Positions 61,150 through 64,000 of a stretch of DNA of 64,000 nt are shown piece after piece (the stretch's first letter is position 1; every line of letters begins with the position of its first letter). This DNA comes from Polyangiaceae bacterium (GTDB lineage Bacteria > Myxococcota_A > Polyangia > Polyangiales > Polyangiaceae), in assembly GCA_020633205.1 (NCBI GenBank), contig JACKEB010000011.1:1036501-1100500 (forward strand), read 5' to 3'. The notes under the pieces are model-generated. The model had not been told where the DNA came from. It saw only the letters and a program-made list of their open reading frames with translations, and made no database searches. Position numbers and translations under genes: made by a program.

Positions 61150-61250
61150 GCCCGTACGTGGCCTAAAAAATGCGCCCGTGGCGCTGAGTGTATCGATATG
61201 GTGCCGCTCGGACCGACCCCCAGGTGAAGGCCGGTTCGGGCGGAGCCGTG

Positions 61251-63263
61251 ATGAAAGAAGCCAGCGATTCGAAGGCCGCGAGCCACGAGGTCAAGCCGTA
61301 TATCCCGGCCAGTGTGACGCTGCCCGAGATCAGCATCAAAGCCGTGATCTTGGGTGTGGTGTTGAGCGCGGTGCTCAGCGCTGCGAACGCCTACCTCGGA
61401 TTGTTCGCCGGCCTGACTGTCTCTGCCAGTATCCCTGCGGCAGTGATTTCGATGGCTGTGCTCAAGGGGCTCAAGGGCAACATCCTCGAGAACAACATCG
61501 TGCAAACCGCCGCGAGCGCAGGGGAGAGCGTCGCTGCCGGTGTCATCTTCACCATCCCCGCCCTCATCTTGCTCGGGACGTGGGCAGACTTTGACTACTG
61601 GGAAACGACGCTGCTCGCCGGCTTTGGCGGCATCCTCGGCGTGCTCTTCACGATCCCGCTTCGGCGCGCGCTGATCGCGGGCGACGGTAGCGGCGAGCCG
61701 CTCAAGTTCCCGGAGGGCGTCGCCACGGCCGAGGTGCTGAAGGTCGGCGAAAAGGGGGGCGGCGGGGTCATCTACGTCGGCATCGCCGGCTTGGTGGGCG
61801 CGTTGTTCAAGCTGGGTGAAGCCGGCCTCAAGCTGTGGCATGGCTCGTTGGAGCTCGCCGGCTTCGTCGGTGCGAAGAAGACCGTAGCTTACTTCGGCTC
61901 GAACTTGTCCCCAGCGCTCGTTGCCGTGGGGTACATCGTCGGTCTCAACGTTGCCATCTTGGTGTTTGTCGGTGGCGCGCTCAACTGGTGGGTGGCGATC
62001 CCGATCCTTTCCGCGATGCAGCCCGCGGCTGAAGGCAGCGCAGCGGATGTCGCGGGCATGCTGTGGAGCACCAAGACACGCTACATCGGCGTCGGCGCCA
62101 TGGTGGTGGGTGGCTTGTGGGCGCTGATCAAGCTGCGCACCAGCCTGATTGCCGGCATTCGCTCGGGCATCGCTGCTTACCGTGAGTCGAAGAAGGGTGG
62201 CGGAGTGACGTTGCGCACCGAGGACGACATGCCCATGCAGTGGGTTGGTGTCGCGGTGCTGCTGAGCATCATCCCGCTGTGCGCCATCTTCTATCACATC
62301 ACTCACGTGATCTGGGTGAGTGCGGTGATGAGCGTCGTGATGTTGATCGCGGGCTTCCTGTTCTCTGCGGTCGCAGGCTACATGGCTGGCCTGGTGGGCT
62401 CTTCGAACAACCCGATCTCGGGCGTCACGATTGCTACCATCCTGACGTCATCGCTGTTGCTCCTCGGGCTACTGGGCTCCGAAAGCAAGATCGGGCCCGC
62501 GGCAGCGATCTTGATCGGCAGCGTCGTCTGTTGCTCAGCGGCCATCGCCGGCGACAACATGCAAGACCTCAAGGCTGGTCAGATCCTCGGTGCTACCCCG
62601 AGGAAACAGCAGTATCTGCAGATCCTCGGTGTGCTCGCGGCCGCGGTGGTCGTAGCGCCGGTGCTGAACCTGTTGTTGACCGCTTATGGCATCGGTGTGC
62701 CGACGGAAGCCCACCCAAAGCCCCTCGGCGCTCCTCAGGCGAACTTGATGGCGAGCGTAGCCAAGGGCGTGTTCCACGGTGGCCTCCCCTGGGGCATGGT
62801 CGCGATCGGCGCCGCGCTTGGCGTCGCCGTGATCATTCTCGACTTGGTGCTGGAGGCGAAGGGCAGCGAGTTCCGTACGCCGGTGCTCGCGGTCGCCGTC
62901 GGGATCTATCTGCCCTTCGAGCTCTCCGTGCCAATCCTTGCAGGTGGCTTGGTCGCGCACTTCGCGGAGCGGGCGCACAAGCAACGCCTGGCGAACGCCG
63001 CCGAAGCGGAGCGTCCTGGGCTCGAAGCCCAGGCAGAGACGGCAAGCCGCCATGGGCTGCTCTTCGGCGCTGGCCTGATCACCGGCGAGGCGCTGGTGGG
63101 GATCGGGATGGCTGTGCCGATTGTAGTTACAGGTAAGAGTGACGTGCTCGCGGTGTTCGGAGCCCACGACGGCTCCTGGCCTGGAGTGTTGTTGCTGCTG
63201 CTGGTGCTCGCAGGCTTAGGTGTAGTAGCCGCCGGGCGCCCAAAGACCGTCGACATCGACTAG
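61251..63263 (+). CDS. OPT-family oligopeptide transporter
   Basis: A 670-residue inner-membrane protein with about 15-16 hydrophobic helices and OPT features: LLGSESKIGPAAAILIGSVVC, GDNMQDLKAGQILGATP and SNNPISGVTIATILTSS. OPT proteins import small peptides or metal-peptide conjugates. GGAG upstream supports ATG 61251, 63 bp inside the longest in-frame extension. It is a single gene; the hairpin after it (63287-63312) may end its transcript. Confidence 0.9.
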   Translation: MKEASDSKAASHEVKPYIPASVTLPEISIKAVILGVVLSAVLSAANAYLGLFAGLTVSASIPAAVISMAVLKGLKGNILENNIVQTAASAGESVAAGVIFTIPALILLGTWADFDYWETTLLAGFGGILGVLFTIPLRRALIAGDGSGEPLKFPEGVATAEVLKVGEKGGGGVIYVGIAGLVGALFKLGEAGLKLWHGSLELAGFVGAKKTVAYFGSNLSPALVAVGYIVGLNVAILVFVGGALNWWVAIPILSAMQPAAEGSAADVAGMLWSTKTRYIGVGAMVVGGLWALIKLRTSLIAGIRSGIAAYRESKKGGGVTLRTEDDMPMQWVGVAVLLSIIPLCAIFYHITHVIWVSAVMSVVMLIAGFLFSAVAGYMAGLVGSSNNPISGVTIATILTSSLLLLGLLGSESKIGPAAAILIGSVVCCSAAIAGDNMQDLKAGQILGATPRKQQYLQILGVLAAAVVVAPVLNLLLTAYGIGVPTEAHPKPLGAPQANLMASVAKGVFHGGLPWGMVAIGAALGVAVIILDLVLEAKGSEFRTPVLAVAVGIYLPFELSVPILAGGLVAHFAERAHKQRLANAAEAERPGLEAQAETASRHGLLFGAGLITGEALVGIGMAVPIVVTGKSDVLAVFGAHDGSWPGVLLLLLVLAGLGVVAAGRPKTVDID

Positions 63264-63286
63264 CGCAGGTGCCTCTTAATTCCCTC

Positions 63287-63312
63287 GCGCGGACTGCTAG
63301 TAGTCTTCGCGC
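63287..63312 (+). terminator. Possible hairpin after the OPT transporter
   Basis: GCGC (63287-63290) plus GACT (63292-63295) pair with AGTC (63302-63305) plus GCGC (63309-63312), with bulges. Weak, no T run. Confidence 0.3.
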
Positions 63313-63352
63313 AGCGCAAACGCCTGGAGTGACGTGTTAGCCTTCTGAGAAA

Positions 63353-64000
63353 GTGGGGGACCTTTCTTTGGCGTGGCGTGAGCGGCCGATCTGGAAGCAG
63401 GCTGTTGCCTCGGGGCTTCTGTTGGTCATTGGAACCACGGGTTGTGGCGGGTTGCTGGGCAGCTCACCTCCCCCCAAAAATCCAAGTGGAAATTTGGCGC
63501 CGGCGGATCCCACGCCTCTCGGGCGTTGCAAGATCGCCGCGAGCTCGAGCAATCCGCTGGTGACGGAGTGGCCCGCATCGGAGAAGGCGCACCTGGAGAG
63601 CTTGATGGGATCGCGCACCGTCGCTGTGCAGTTTTCAGGCTGTGAGATGCGCATCATCGATGCCTGTCGTCTGCCGGGACACTACGCCTGGCGGCGCACC
63701 ACCCTCGCGACGGATACCATCGAGATCACCAACGCGGACGACCTGTACGCCAAGCTGCCGTTGGGCGCCGTGAGCCTGGAGGGCGAGCTCGAGCGCAGCG
63801 GGCGTCTGGCGGTGCGCACGACGGTCGCCGGACAGCTGCAGCTCGAGGGGCTTCAGGCCGAACAGGCGGCGAGCGACGCATGCGCCGACGCGACCCACGT
63901 CGTGAGCGCGGTGAGTGTCGGGGCCTTCAAACTGCTGTCCGGGGGCGCTGCTCGGGCCCAGGGCGGCGCTGGTGCGCTGGGACTCGGCGCTGGAATTTCC
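63353..64000 (+). CDS. Lipoprotein of unknown function, cut by window end
   Basis: 216 codons visible. A lipoprotein signal peptide (LLLVIGTTGC) follows a GTG start at 63353; TTG 63368 is in frame. The mature part has a Pro/Asn linker, a beta-rich segment (RTVAVQFSGCEMRIIDACRL) with a Cys pair, and a later LEGELERSGRLAVRTT stretch. No family recognised. The 3' part lies beyond the window. Confidence 0.7.
   Translation, partial: MGDLSLAWRERPIWKQAVASGLLLVIGTTGCGGLLGSSPPPKNPSGNLAPADPTPLGRCKIAASSSNPLVTEWPASEKAHLESLMGSRTVAVQFSGCEMRIIDACRLPGHYAWRRTTLATDTIEITNADDLYAKLPLGAVSLEGELERSGRLAVRTTVAGQLQLEGLQAEQAASDACADATHVVSAVSVGAFKLLSGGAARAQGGAGALGLGAGIS

Noticed and set aside
61035..62306. Minus-strand open frame of 423 codons
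   Set aside because: Opposite the ferritin-like and OPT genes; composition is antisense-like and no domain is seen.

Overview
The window looks like a chromosomal segment of a high-GC myxobacterium (Myxococcota, most like the Polyangiales). The evidence is codon use almost saturated with G/C at third positions, many secreted lipoproteins with long Gly/Ser/Asn/Ala-rich linkers, two MYXO-CTERM-type C-termini (genes at 9350-10222 and 51323-53710), a DUF2378/TIGR02265-type protein (58951-59565), and several large Ser/Thr kinase and hybrid signalling proteins. I found no rRNA, tRNA, CRISPR array, phage genes or transposase.

Layout. 1-4407: most of a giant minus-strand regulator fusing a kinase-like domain, an ATPase/TPR region, a GAF domain and a sigma-54 activator AAA+ domain. 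4607-12964: envelope and surface proteins (ASH-type lipoprotein, MopE-like/anchor-type lipoprotein, beta-barrel protein paired with a MYXO-CTERM protein, OmpA-like lipoprotein), then a PAS-PAS hybrid histidine kinase. 13023-19357: M29-like aminopeptidase overlapping a multi-pass membrane protein, then an M3 oligopeptidase overlapping an unknown membrane protein. 19399-22639: tyrosine/homogentisate catabolism (HPPD and homogentisate dioxygenase) with a divergent LysR regulator. 22674-23615: a GxxExxY gene bounded by CGCCAAGG-type repeats. 23688-25278: FetAB-like exporter. 25339-28032: two overlapping FMN-split-barrel genes, the second fused to GAF and winged-helix domains, next to a hemerythrin gene with a strong operator-like palindrome. 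28144-29858: FGE-like anchored protein and a flavodoxin-like protein.

30297-36749 holds the least explained system: a ketoacyl synthase III, a haem-oxygenase-like di-iron oxidase, an unrecognised protein, an MMPL/RND exporter and an acyl-CoA-type desaturase, the last four tightly coupled. I infer a lipid-derived product pathway with its own exporter. 37347-42185 has a ribbon-helix-helix regulator, an unknown protein, and an ATP-grasp (PGM1-like) ligase beside an aspartoacylase-family amidohydrolase.

43504-49185 is a pyrimidine catabolic operon of the URC type: malonate-semialdehyde dehydrogenase, URC1-like GTP cyclohydrolase II homologue, URC4 (DUF1688) and uracil phosphoribosyltransferase, plus an NAD-dependent epimerase. 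49261-64000 returns to envelope and signalling genes: beta-propeller-like and RCC1/IPT lipoproteins, a vWFA lipoprotein, a Ser/Thr kinase with TPRs, a ferritin-like domain on a Gly-rich stalk, an OPT-family transporter, and the start of another lipoprotein cut by the window edge.

All family assignments come from reading motifs by eye; no searches were run.
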